DNA from: Deinandra increscens subsp. villosa | Lineage: Eukaryota; Streptophyta; Magnoliopsida; Asterales; Asteraceae | Direction: 5' to 3' | Length of the DNA stretch: 64,000 nt | NCBI GenBank assembly: GCA_039602395.1 | Contig: JBCNJP010000012.1 | Coordinates: 28,134,454 to 28,198,453, forward strand | Shown here: positions 1 through 11,390 of the stretch, piece after piece | Layout of the letters: each line of letters starts with the position of its first letter | Position numbering within the stretch: position 1 is the stretch's first letter | The notes under the pieces: generated by a model | What the model saw: only the letters and a program-made list of their open reading frames with translations | Told to the model about the DNA's origin: nothing | Database searches by the model: none | Position numbers and translations under genes: made by a program

Positions 1-2000
1 AACACCTTTGTGCTTTATCTTACTTTTGAAAACCATTTGAATTGATGCTTTGACAAGAAAGGAATCAAGACGCATGAAGCGCAAGGACATCAAGGATACT
101 AGGCATGCCGGTGAGCTTAAACAATGAAGATTTCCCTAACGAGACGTTTACTCTATTGAATTGTATAACCGTTGACACGTTCATTTTGATATCTGTTTAT
201 GCAAAATTCCTTGCTAAATCCTGTCAAGCACATATATACCTCTCACCGAATTTTATACTATCCATTACGTTATTTGCATCCTCCCTACTGGTATCTTTAC
301 CAGTGCCAGTCTAAACTCACATGTCATTCTTGGAATGTATAGCTTCGGCTATCATAAGTTGGCTATCTGATCGCTTACTAGAATTCATGAACTAAGCCGT
401 TGGCGCTCTTCATCTTAAATTTGCTATTCTCATGCTTGATGAGCACCTTTCGATATTCGGTACCTCGTAGTTTACACTTTGTTTTATTGAACTTTCGCTC
501 TAATTTTTGGATTCTTTAGCAAGGTAATATGCATGAGGATATGTTGTACTAAACTCCAACTTGAATTTGAACCTAATTGTCTATGTTAATTCATGAAAAG
601 TTCTTAACTGGGTAATTATTTCCTAAAACAAACTGCTATGTGTTACCTTTAAAATGGCAGTGGGCTCTTGATTGGATTTATCTTTAGACCTCAGTCCTTT
701 TTGTCACAAAATCAGTGTGTCACAAGTTATGCTTTAGCATGATAGCAACTGTTGAACCATTTTAACCATGATAAATAGTTTGTTTGCTTCTGAACTTCTC
801 ATGAGAAATGCTTATAAAACATATGTGTTTATGCACGCTAAGAATTGAGAATCTTATCCTATGTTTAAGGTATATAAATTGATCAATCATTGTAGTGTTG
901 GCTTAAACACAAGTTGCGTAGAATTGCATGATTAGTTATGCGTAGGAAACGTGTTAGGAACCAGAAAATGACATGTTATGAATGTATTAATTTGACTGGG
1001 TATGAAAACCATACACCATACAAGGTCCTAAGTCTCATATCTCGGTGGGAATGACAAGACTGTGTGAAGTTGCCCCGTCAACTTTGCGTCGTATGGGTTG
1101 TGTTGGTTAGTTTATGAACTTATATGCTAGAGATATGTCATGTTAAGGTTGTATGCTAGTATATAAGGTGTTGGGACAATTGTATGCGTTGTACGGTAAA
1201 ACCTTTATGATAGATTGCATGCTAGTACTTTATTGACCGCATTAACCTTTAAAAGAAATCTTTGTAGAAACTCCTATGCTATATGAAACGTTATTGCATA
1301 AAATGTGAATTAGAATGTTATTATGAATCATGTGAGCTTCATTGGTCATAACCTCATAAAGTACTAAATGAACCAATGGGTCCTCATGATAACTTGATCA
1401 GTCTTGTGTAATTCTTTGCTAGTTGCTAACTCCTAGGTAAAATCTAGACGTTTACATTCTCGTTACACGATGGGTCTATTAAACACACTCTGATTGACCT
1501 GATGCACACACAATCTTCTCATACTCAAATTTCCTTCTATTTGATTTACCTGGGTTATTGGTGAATGCGAATTCCTTAACTGAAATTGAGATACGACATG
1601 GGAACCTCACTCCCAGCCTTGAGTACAATAGCTGGAAGCTACTCGGACGTATCATGATTCTTCTTTGTATGGAAATTCTGATTTTAGATACTTATATTAT
1701 AGTATCACTCTGTTCGGCCTGATAACACGACACGATTCCTGTATTATATGTGTACAACTCTTCTCGTAAGAAAACGCCCGATAAGAAATCATTTTCTATA
1801 CTCTGTATTCGAATTCCTTTCGCAAACCTCTAAACATTTGACATCTCCTCAACATCGGGTACACATTCTTGATCAAAACAGCAATCGCTCATTTGGAGTA
1901 GGAAACCTAAATTCGTTCGATATGTTACTCTTAATTCGACTCTTCAAGCAATTGTCACTAATTTAAATTTCGGGACGAAATTCTTTCAACAAGGGGATGA
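1..2000 (+). mobile_element. 3' internal part of a Gypsy LTR retrotransposon (degenerate)
   Basis: No intact polyprotein is visible. The right end carries the signature found just before the 3' LTR in many plant Gypsy elements: a 'TTTCGGGACGAAATT' block at about 1969-1983, then a purine-rich tract (aaggggatga) at 1991-2000, abutting an LTR that starts at 2001. The 72-residue ORF at 1748-1966 lies where a pol C-terminus would be, but I could not align it to a chromodomain or integrase with confidence. The rest is noncoding with no gene I can support. The left end of the element is outside the window. Confidence 0.6.
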
Positions 2001-2512
2001 TGTGACGACTGAGATTTTTTTTTCTTTTTGTTCCTTGTGTCTTGCTTATTAACTTTTACCGCGTTACGCCATTTTCGAGGACGAAAATTCTTCAACAGGG
2101 ATCGTACAATTCGTCTTTTCAGGTCATTTTCTGACATTAACTGAACTTAAACCGTATTAAATTTTGTATGAACATTTATGTGTTGACTCTGTTGACCTTA
2201 GCAATTAGGGTTTTGTGTGATCATCACTACGAGCATGCACTTAAGTTTAAACGATTGATATTCTATGGTTTCACCATTTATGATTTCATGTGATATATTT
2301 ACATACTAGTTCACACGAGTTATTCTATGATTTTATATGACGACGTGTTGCAAGTTATTCGTATCGTTTTATGACTTTATGTGGGTTAATCTATGATTTT
2401 ATGTGATCGTTGTGTCATGTTATATGACAATTAAACCTATGATTTTGTGGGATATATTTATATATATATCCTATGATTTTATGTAACACTTATATATATA
2501 TATATATATATA

Positions 2513-3012
2513 NNNNNNNNNNNNNNNNNNNNNNNNNNNNNNNNNNNNNNNNNNNNNNNNNNNNNNNNNNNNNNNNNNNNNNNNNNNNNNNNNNNNNNNN
2601 NNNNNNNNNNNNNNNNNNNNNNNNNNNNNNNNNNNNNNNNNNNNNNNNNNNNNNNNNNNNNNNNNNNNNNNNNNNNNNNNNNNNNNNNNNNNNNNNNNNN
2701 NNNNNNNNNNNNNNNNNNNNNNNNNNNNNNNNNNNNNNNNNNNNNNNNNNNNNNNNNNNNNNNNNNNNNNNNNNNNNNNNNNNNNNNNNNNNNNNNNNNN
2801 NNNNNNNNNNNNNNNNNNNNNNNNNNNNNNNNNNNNNNNNNNNNNNNNNNNNNNNNNNNNNNNNNNNNNNNNNNNNNNNNNNNNNNNNNNNNNNNNNNNN
2901 NNNNNNNNNNNNNNNNNNNNNNNNNNNNNNNNNNNNNNNNNNNNNNNNNNNNNNNNNNNNNNNNNNNNNNNNNNNNNNNNNNNNNNNNNNNNNNNNNNNN
3001 NNNNNNNNNNNN
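2513..3012. other. Assembly gap (500 N)
   Basis: Exactly 500 N, the usual placeholder for a gap of unknown size. It follows a (TA)n tract at 2491-2512 and precedes the AGTTTCGCT repeats. Both flanks are low complexity, which probably caused the break. ORFs read through it are artefacts. Confidence 0.99.
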
Positions 3013-3022
3013 GGCCAAGATA

Positions 3023-3965
3023 CAGTTTCGCTACGCAGTTTCGCTATGCAGTTTCGCTATGTGCACGGGCAGCACTTTTGCTAGGGCATACCCGATGACA
3101 CAGTTTCGCTAGCTAGTTTCGCTCGAAACTGATGGCACAGTTTCGCTAGCATAGCTTCGCTCAAAACTGGTTTGAACTTTCGTTCAGGGACAGGGTCTAT
3201 GGTTGTTTCGCTCGGTAGTTTCGTTACTTAGTTTCACCGGCGACACTATAGTCTCGCTACATAGTATCGCTGTATGAATATTCAAACAGTTTCGCTTCAT
3301 AGTTTCGCCTAATGAATGCACAGTTTCACTAGTCGCTAATAAAACCCGTTTTTAAGACCAAAAATCAATCTAACAGCTTCCATACATCATGTAATTCAAT
3401 ATCTAGCATGCATAAACATTTACCAACATCACAGAAGCAATTTTAACATCTTAAACATGAGTTTTCATCATCAAATCACCAAAAACACCTCAAAGCTCAT
3501 TTTTAGCACAAAGTTAACCTAACTAACATGAATCTTCATTATGGCTTGATTTCACACGTAAAGTTACAGACTTTATGATAGATCTAGCATTCCTAAGCAT
3601 CATACTACAAGCATACGCGATTTCATGAAGATCTAAGCATGCTTTTTAAGGAAACACATAGAATATGCATGAAAATGGTTTTGGAGACTCACGGTTTGAT
3701 CTAGGATCCGAATGGGTGATGTCTCGAGGTTGAGATCACGACGGCTCGTGGTTTTCTCAGCTGACCAGAATTCAGGAGAGTGTGTGTGTGTTTTTGAGAA
3801 ATGATGTAAGTAAAATGAGAAGATTAGGGTTTTATAAAATATATAGGTCAGGAGCTAGTTTCGCTGGCAGTTTCGATGGCCAAGCGAAACTGACTCTGAA
3901 TTTGTGTAAATCGAAAGTTTGACTACCGAGCGAATCTACAATTTCGCTCGGTAGTTTCGCTGGAA
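3023..3965. repeat. Dispersed AGTTTCGCT motif cluster inside the LTR
   Basis: The 9-mer AGTTTCGCT and close variants recur roughly 15 times between 3023 and 3340, at irregular 10-40 bp spacing and sometimes facing its complement AGCGAAACT. A second smaller cluster lies at about 3850-3965. Between them (3340-3850) is ordinary AT-rich LTR sequence with a GT run at 3780-3792. Confidence 0.8.
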
Positions 3966-4175
3966 ACCAAAAGGGCCAATTTTCAAAATTAATTAATTAA
4001 ACACGTTGCACATAATAACAATAAATAACATAACACATATGGTCGGGTTCGGTGATCAACCAAAGGTCGTGGACGTATTCGGTCTAGTTAAGCATTAGTT
4101 ACTAAGTTAACACTTATAATGTAACTAACGGAGATTGTCTAACGGAAGTTAACCTTGAAATTCTCGGATGTCACA

Positions 4176-5104
4176 GTTTGACAGTTTTGAAAACTTGAGG
4201 AGCTGGTGTGAAATTTTTTTTTAAACAAAACCCACAACTCATTCCGATCCCCATTTACGATCAGACTCACCTTCTTCTCCTCTGCGTTTACGATGCCCTA
4301 ACTCCGTCGCATCCACTCGCCGGAAAAACGATCTAGCCTATTTCCGACCATCCTCTGTGTAACCCGAGCACACCAACACACTCGTCTTCGATTTCCGACC
4401 ACAAAACACTCAAAACCCCTTTCCGATCGACTGATTTGTCGGTGTATTCACGATTTTTTTGGGTTCGGTGACCATTTTCGATTTTCTTGAGTGTTGTGTG
4501 AAATACTTGAAGATTAGCAGTCGGTTTTGTGTTTGCAACTGCTAAAAGGTAGTGATAAACGTTCATTGTTCATGTTTGAGAGGTGTTAACGAGTTTCCGA
4601 GCTTTTTGCAGGTTCAAAAATGGCGGAATTGGTGTTTACGATTGTCACAGTGAAGAAGACGACTGTTGGCGTTTCCGATCGATGTTTACGATCCGAGCTT
4701 ACGATCCACGTTTCCGATTGATGTTTACGATGTCTTTTACGATCGGGCTTAGGGTTATTTCGAGAGATTACGATTGGACATTTTGTTTCTGACTGACCCG
4801 ATCGTGAACCCGTTTTACTGACCGTAAACCCAAATAGTGAATCGTAAACTCACTTAAATTTTGAATTAAAATCGTAAACACCTAATGTCTTTAAAATATC
4901 ATCAAACTCAATCATTTTAAGTTAAAATTAAATGTGTTTGTCAATTTGTGATTCAAAATCAAATATTTTTCTTGAAAATTTAAATTGAGATTTTCTGAAC
5001 TTAACAAGTTAAATGTGATAATCATTTGAACTTCAAGATAGTGTTGACAAACATAATTTCACTTTGATGAGTTTAAGCTTAATGCATTTGTCTCGTTTTC
5101 TCAG
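4176..5104 (+). other. Spacer upstream of the SIRE-like third ORF, with two splice-acceptor-like sites
   Basis: No coding region is supported here. The stretch between the Gypsy LTR and the third ORF is rich in TTTACGAT/TTCCGATC words. Two pyrimidine tracts ending in AG sit before ATG codons. One is ttttgcag, about 4605-4612, with ATG at 4620. The other, ctcgttttctcag, ends at 5104, immediately before the ATG at 5105. The second would place a spliced message exactly at the ORF start. This is sequence-based inference only. Confidence 0.45.
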
Positions 5105-7701
5105 ATGGCAGAAGATATGCTTGATGAAGAGATTCATTTTGAGAGAGATTATTGCATCCCGGCCTATCTTGATGATACTCCAGAGAGACATATGCAGCTA
5201 TTCTACTCTCTGGTGGCAGGATTAAATGTCTGCAAAATTAATCATGCTCTGCGGACAAGTGTGCTGATCGATGAGCAACTTGTTACAGATTTCTGGGGAA
5301 CTGCAAGAGCAAATGCTGACAAGACAAGAATCACTGCAACCATTCAGAACCGACCAATCGTGATTCTTGAAGAAGACATTCGTCAGGGTTTAAACATCAG
5401 TGATAAAGCTGAAGATCCAATAGAGTATTCCAAGGCTGTTGTGTTGGAAGGTGCTCAATCCTTAGGGTATGAAGAAAATTTCCCTCCCATTTTCAAGAAG
5501 TTATTGCCGCACTACTGGAGGTGTCTGGCTCACTACATGCAGAAATCCTTCTTGGGGAAGAGAACAAGTTATGATCAGCTAAACAAAGTGCATGGCACAA
5601 CGTTTGTTGCATTGGCCTTAGATAGGAACTTCAATTTCTCAAAAATGATGCTGTTGGATTGGATTAGCAATGCTGATTTGAGCGCCAGAGAACAGTTCCT
5701 GATGACACCAAGATTTGTGCAGATGGTGGTCATGAAGAAATATCCCATGATAGAAGAAAGGATAGAGAAGTTGGATATCAAGTTCATAGATAATGGTGTG
5801 TTCGGCTTGCAAACCCAAGACAGAAAGGTAAAGAATAGCTTTCAAGGGAGACTTGAATGGACTAAGAAGGGTGCCTTTCCTGAAGTTGCAAGGGAACAAG
5901 AGCAAGAAGAATCTGTTTCTGAACCTGAAGTCCATCCGGTAAATGTGTCTGTTGCTGAAGACCATGATGTGACAACAACTGTGGCTGTAAATGTTCTAGA
6001 AGGAGCTGACGTTCTACCTTCTGATGAAGAGAACGTGATGGACGACATTTTCCCAGAGCATGAGAATCAGAATGACGACATCTATGGGGTTCTAGGGCCC
6101 ATTAGTCACAAGAAAACGAGGTATGACTTAAACTCCTCTTCTTGCAGTGGCTCAGTTCCACAAGAGTTGGATGCTCAATTTGAAGTGGAGGATGTTCTTG
6201 AAGAGCCAATTCCTGTGCGTGAGCCGTCACCAAGGAAGAAGTCAGATCCCAGAGCCATCAGGTTTAAGTTTCAGAAAACTAGCTCAAGCCTGATGGTATT
6301 TGAACCTTCGCATGCCAATGTACAAAATGTTGATGCATCTGAATCTACAAATGAAGAGAGCACACCTCAGGCTGATCATCAGGCTGATGTACCAGAATCA
6401 ACTCCCATGCAGACCGAAAGTCCTATTCGGAATGAACATAGCCCAGTTCATGATGAAATGCAATTCTTTGATGTGGACAGCATGTTTGTTGAACCCAGTC
6501 CAGTGAGAGTTAACTTATCTGCTGAATCTAGCCAGACTCCTGTTGTCCCAAGCTTCCGTCCGTACCAAGAACTGGTTGAAGACCTTGCTCAAGCTAGTGA
6601 ACTTCCTGTCGACCTCAGGATAAGTGATGATCATCAGATCAACTTCCTTATTTCTCAAAACAGGAAGAGAGAAGGAGAGATAAAAGAGCTAAAAGAAGAA
6701 AACGAGAAGTTGAAGGAGAAGGAAAGCAAGAGCGAAGCCAGTATTGCGTTTTTGTATGCGGGGCTTCTAGAGCTGAGGAATAAGGTAGAAGAATTACAGA
6801 AGTCTAGTGGGCTAAGTGCTCAGAGTGCCACTGGACAGAGTTCTTCTCAAAGCGCTCCAACTGCTGAAATAGTGCATAAAGATGAAGGTGATGATACCAT
6901 TGTAATGTCAGACTACGCTCAAGGAGGTAGAATCATCTCAACGGCACCAGAAGGTCATGAAAACTGGTTCAAGGAATTCTTTCAAGGACCTCCCCCAACG
7001 CTGTACTCTATTGATGTTGGTAAAAGTGACATCGACAAAAAGGGAAGCCGTGAACATATTCTGTGCTGGCACTATGATAGTGAGAAGAAGTTGTTCGCGG
7101 TGATTAGAAATGTCTACAGTCCAGTGGAGTACTACAGAACAAGAGGGCAATTTCACTCCTGGACAGAAACTGAGATTAGAAATCTGTTGCGGGCACCATT
7201 TATAAACAGATGGAGAAATGAAGATGGAGATCTAGTTCGTAACAACCTGATGAGCCATTTGGCAGAAAATTTTGTGAACTTTGATCTTAAACAGGTTCGG
7301 TGGAGAGAAACTGGAACCGACCCAGTTACTGGAGAGCCTGTTGGTGAAGTAAGGCGACCACCCACCAAACGATCTAAAGTCATTAACATGTTGGATGAAA
7401 TTGAAGATGGGACTCTAGTGAAAAATTTGATAGCTGGTTCTATGATCCAACGACTCACGAGGTGGTGGTGGTTTGCAAAAACATGCAAGAGTTTCGCTTT
7501 TATGATCCGGTCGATCTGATGAGGTTTGGTGAATATGATATCAAGCTTCTCGCCTCCCAACCCATTCTCGGTGATGAGAATGATCTTGAAAATGCTATAA
7601 GGGTTGGAATCTTTCATGGTACAACAAACCGGATCATGGAGCGTGAATGGTGGTCCAGCAAGAAGCCTAACACTTTCAGATTTGATTTGTTGTTGCCATA
7701 G
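5105..7701 (+). pseudogene. Third (env-position) ORF of a SIRE/Maximus-type Copia element, one frameshift
   Basis: Reading starts at ATG 5105 and runs 804 codons to 7519 in one frame. The recognisable C-terminus then continues in the +1 frame to a TAG at 7699-7701. The switch point is the A-run at 7421-7425, where one base appears to be missing. Residues about 1-235 form a conserved globular region with a 'VTDFWGTA' motif. From memory, similar proteins are annotated in Tanacetum and relatives as 'synaptobrevin, longin-like' and lie downstream of Copia pol. Residues about 245-505 are acidic and low complexity. About 508-575 is a Lys/Glu-rich coiled coil. About 617 onward is a second conserved domain. 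I see no signal peptide or membrane segment, so 'envelope' is a positional label only. A polypurine tract and LTR follow within 35 bp, which ties the ORF to a retrotransposon rather than to a host gene. Confidence 0.75.
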
Positions 7702-7723
7702 ACGCTCTAATGGTTCATGCCTA

Positions 7724-7732
7724 GGGGAAGAT
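7724..7732 (+). other. Polypurine tract of the SIRE-like Copia element
   Basis: The sequence ggggaagat directly precedes the LTR start TGTTGGGC. This is the usual priming site for plus-strand DNA in Copia elements. It lies 22 bp after the ORF stop. Confidence 0.8.
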
Positions 7733-8123
7733 TGTTGGGCTATACTTTATGAGGCATGAACATTAGATTGGGCTAACTTGGTTTGGGCTTAAGGTGATTA
7801 CGATTATGGGCTTCTTGGACCGATTTCTTTATGGGTTTATGATTGGGCTTAGGGCTTTTGTAATGGGTACTATATAAACTCCTTTAGTTTATGATTGTCG
7901 CTAGTTGTTGTTTACGATTTGTGCCTATCTCTTGTAATTCCGATCGTAATCATCATCTCAAGAAAGTAGTTTTGTTCTTCATTCAAGATTTGATCTTTTG
8001 GTGTTGTGTTTCACTCATATCAAGTCTCTTTTCATCTACTTTCTCTTGAATCAATCTCGTACAAGGTTTTCGCACTTGTTCGAGATCAAAATATCGTGAA
8101 CGGTTGTTGATCCCGGACCAACA
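7733..8123 (+). mobile_element. 3' LTR of the SIRE-like Copia element
   Basis: 391 bp, beginning TGTTGGGC and ending GACCAACA, so the ends TGTTGG...CCAACA are inverted. A TATA-like box (TATATAA) lies at 7871-7877. The downstream half is rich in TTC/CTT and resembles a transcribed R-U5 region. The element's 5' LTR, gag and pol are not in this window. The Gypsy LTR at 2001-4175 sits where they would begin. Confidence 0.85.
7871..7877 (+). promoter_or_regulatory. TATA-like box in the SIRE-like LTR
   Basis: TATATAA lies about 140 bp into the 391-bp LTR, a plausible place for the LTR promoter. Confidence 0.5.
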
Positions 8124-8389
8124 CACTGTGTTTCAAACTTGTGGTCACGGGTTCGAGTCCCGTGACCATGATTTTGCTGTTTTATTTTTCTGTGATATTT
8201 TTAAAACATTTCTTGGTTCGAAACCTGTCACCACTCGTTACCCATGTTATTTTGGACTCCTAGAAACCCATGTAAACATCGTTACTTTTGTTTTCTCTCG
8301 TCACTTTATATAATTTGGTTGTTATATATAAAAATGTTGATTATATGATAATAGGATCATAACGAGTACCTATTCGAGAAAATATATAC

Positions 8390-8439
<50 letters not shown>

Positions 8440-9766
8440 GTATTTGGAAATATAAAATGGACGTTTTTATCAACCCTTATAATTATGAAAAATATACGTA
8501 TAAGAATATTATTTGGTTGTATTTGGCGACGTAAACATTTCTTATGTTCGGATTTATTTACATATATATATATATGTATACATATTCATATCTATAAATA
8601 TATCTACCTATACACATAAACATGCAGTTCAACTATTCGGGTTGTAAAAGATGATATTTATCGTTTATCCGCATTTTTGATTGTCTTTTTTGATTTCGGT
8701 TAAACGTCGTCACCAACTCGATTTGCATAAATGATTTTTTTTTATCACAAATGGATATTTATCACCTACGTCACATATGAAGTTGCTTTTCAAATGAACT
8801 GTCGTCTAGGCTATGGTACTCATGTGCGGACACACACTTACGTATATAAATTCTATAGGTGCTCGGTAGTTACGCACGATACGATGTTTTACTAAATTGT
8901 AGAAGCGCACCCTAAGGTGAGTTACACAACATTTTACGTTACGTCCGAGTTTGGACGATAACACACGCAAACACGTTACACTCGGGTTAGGGTGATAACA
9001 CGGCAACTTTGATGTATGATTAAAGTAGAAATCCACTATATATCACATGTTCACGTAAAATGCTTTATCTTTCAAGTCCTTACTTTATCGAACCGTTAAT
9101 AGCAAATAGAGAAGGGATTTTGGGTAGTACTACTTGGGTCTGACAAACCCCACTCAGCGGGCATGAGATGCACCCCCAGCTGGCGGTCGGACTGAGGACA
9201 ATGTCAGCCTAACTTACCGTGATCGAGAAGACACGGGGAAGACAAACCACGTAAGGAATTATTTCTACAACTAATTGGTCAGCTTCGGTTGCGAACGTTT
9301 TAGTGACATGAACTTTGGCTCGCTACCTACGATATGGATTGTACTTGTAATATACATACTTATATACGAATAAAGACTGTTGTATTCGTACTGCATATTT
9401 ATACTAGTTATACTTATGTGCTTATGTGAACTCACCAACATTAGTTGACACATGCTTTTTGTGCATGCTTTGCAGGACGCTAGGAGTATCGGATTTTTGG
9501 GCACGTACGTTGGTTAAAACCTCTATTTTTGGGAACTTGCTTTTAAATTCAACTTGAACTAATATTTACTTATCGGGCGCTTGTTTTGCGCAACATAACT
9601 TTATGAGCTTCCGCTAAACTTTAATTTTGGTTTTGATATTTCCCGTTTGGAAATATATTTACATTTTAAACCCTTAACTTATGTTTGATCTAACTAATGA
9701 CTCGAGCCTGGTCTGGTTCACACCCCACACGGTAAAACTCCGTTAGTGGAAATTAGGGGTGTGACA
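8124..9766 (+). mobile_element. Gypsy-type LTR fragment, plus orientation
   Basis: This stretch has no gene. Its right end, ggggtgtgaca at 9756-9766, is the terminus typical of long Gypsy LTRs of this family. The block at about 9430-9485 (ctcaccaacattagttgaca, then gcatgctttgcagg) has the same layout as the LTRs at 35591 and 50625. A clear LTR start was not found. It may have been destroyed where the SIRE-like element lies. It includes a (TA)n run at 8397-8436. Confidence 0.55.
8397..8436. repeat. (TA)n microsatellite
   Basis: About 20 uninterrupted TA units. Confidence 0.95.
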
Positions 9767-10611
9767 GAATTTCATACCAGATCGACGGTTGGGGCTACGG
9801 CGTATCGCAAAGGCACATGGGGAGGGGGCCACGTATCGTGAGCCGATCCGGGCTCGGCTCCCCTTTGACCATTGTTGACCAGCGTGTAAATTCGATGTTT
9901 TGGGCTTGTAAATCAAGGTTTTTGGTCCCCATTTTATCACCATTGGATTCATTTCATCATTTCCACAGAAATAGAGTACAAACATGACATATAACAATTC
10001 TCAAGTATCAACTAAAATTAAATAATACCGTTTTTGTCGGTTTTACCGGTTTTTCCGATTTTGCTCTAATTTCTTCGTTTTTAATCGTTTTCGAGTCCCG
10101 TTTTCATCATTTTTTCACCATTTTACATTTCCAATCATTGAAACACATTCAAGTTTATAAAATGAATATAGAATGGCATTCATTGAATTATGATCAAATA
10201 TAACGCGTTTTTGGTCAATTTTATGTACATATCACCATTAAGAATCACCAATGTTTCGAGACTCAACTTGTGCGTTATGAATTGTTATGTGATTTAGGAC
10301 TAATAGACTCATAAAAAATCAATCTGACATACGATACATAAAAACGCGACTTACCGGTTAACGACGAATCACGTACCGAAATCGCGTAAAAATCACGAAT
10401 TGCTTTATTTTCAATTCGAGGAGCCCAATTTGGATCCAATTGATCTTAATTAAGTATTTGGATTTGAAAAAAGATTATGATTCATTTAAAACATTGTTTT
10501 GAAGATTAAACATCTGAGAATTCTCCCGGTACTTATTAAATTGCAAATCGGAAAAACTCGAAATTTCAAAATGGGTCGGGTTTCACAATCGGATAATTTG
10601 CAAATGTTACA
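9767..10611 (-). mobile_element. Truncated Gypsy LTR, minus orientation, same family as 31216 and 33290
   Basis: Read on the minus strand from 10611 it begins TGTAACATTTGC, followed by a CCGATTGTGAAA-like block. It then keeps the order of blocks seen at 31216-31600 and 33290-33700: a TGCAAATT-like stretch, CAAATACTTAATTA, CTCGAATTGAAAATAAA, and GATTTCGGTACG. Sequence divergence is considerable. It stops abruptly at the junction with the LTR end at 9766. A gcgtatcgc word occurs at about 9800. Confidence 0.7.
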
Positions 10612-11390
10612 TAAAACCAGTTGTAGATATTAATCACTTGTGACAAAAAATATTTTAAACCTCTCTCGATCTCTCTCAAACTCGGTGAATCATTCTTGGC
10701 CGAAAACCCCTTCTCGATCGAAAAGCCTTCATTGCGGCGGGAAACCTTCACCGTGAGATGCCTCCTTCGTCGTTGCATCACCAATCGATCACCCAATATT
10801 GATCGCCTCGTCCTTCCAACCGACTGAGAACCCCAGGCCGCCGGTCACACACTACTAATCTCCGTCGATCACACACTACTGATCACCGCTGACCACCGCC
10901 TAGTGCCGCCTACCACCGACATTGCACCGCCGTTCTCTTTTCTGCTAGGTCAAGTTCGCGGTACACGAACTTCCAGAGGAACGAAGTGTCCGTCCCTGTT
11001 TTCGTTAACTAGCACGATTCTCGTTGTCACCTTGGTGTGTCATACTGTTGTTTGACAACCACAAAAATATATCTAAACTCTTCTAGTTAATATCTAATTT
11101 AATTTTATGCAATCATAAGAGTATATATTTGTCATATTTTTTTTATTACAACTATATCTGATTTGATTGTATCTGTGTTTACGTGTTTTGGTGATTGGAT
11201 TCTGTTATGTTGCTACTGGTATTTCGTGTTTATTTTTGTCAAATATTTTCGTTGCGTTTATGTTACTGAATATTAATAAGATTAATATGGCATAAGGATT
11301 ATTAGATTAATCAATAAATTACGTTCTGTATAAAATGCAATATATTCGGTTCACTAAATTTTAAATTATAATCGGAGACTCGAATACCAC
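10612..11390. other. Intergenic stretch, CT- and GC-rich block, no gene supported
   Basis: 10660-10990 is pyrimidine- and GC-rich with clusters of 'caccgcc', and resembles a plant 5' leader or an old captured fragment. No start, splice pattern or protein match can be supported. 11040-11390 is plain AT-rich DNA. Confidence 0.4.

Larger units (their letters stand above)
2001..4175 (+). mobile_element. 3' LTR of the Gypsy element (contains the assembly gap)
   Basis: The LTR starts TGTGACGACTGAG directly after the purine tract and ends ATGTCACA. The termini TGTGAC...GTCACA form the expected short inverted repeat. The visible length is about 2.2 kb including 500 N, so the true length is unknown. 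The right half holds the AGTTTCGCT repeat cluster. The base after the LTR belongs to the SIRE-like element, so this Gypsy copy probably inserted into it. Its 5' LTR is off the window, so the TSD cannot be checked. Confidence 0.75.

Noticed and set aside
2473..3084. Long open frames on both strands across the N run
   Set aside because: They are open only because N translates to unknown residues. The real sequence is missing.
4333..4792. Two short ORFs (77 and 69 codons) upstream of the third ORF
   Set aside because: Both are made of the repetitive TTTACGAT/TTCCGATC sequence and resemble no protein. They are probably chance.
5575..7617. Several minus-strand ORFs opposite the large third ORF
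   Set aside because: They are antisense shadows of the long coding frame, with no motif or coding-like composition of their own.
8142..8168. A tRNA gene
   Set aside because: Only a T-arm-like stem is present. No acceptor, D or anticodon arms lie at the right distances.
9743..9997. A minus-strand 84-codon ORF
   Set aside because: It spans the junction of two opposite-facing LTR pieces and so cannot be a conserved gene.
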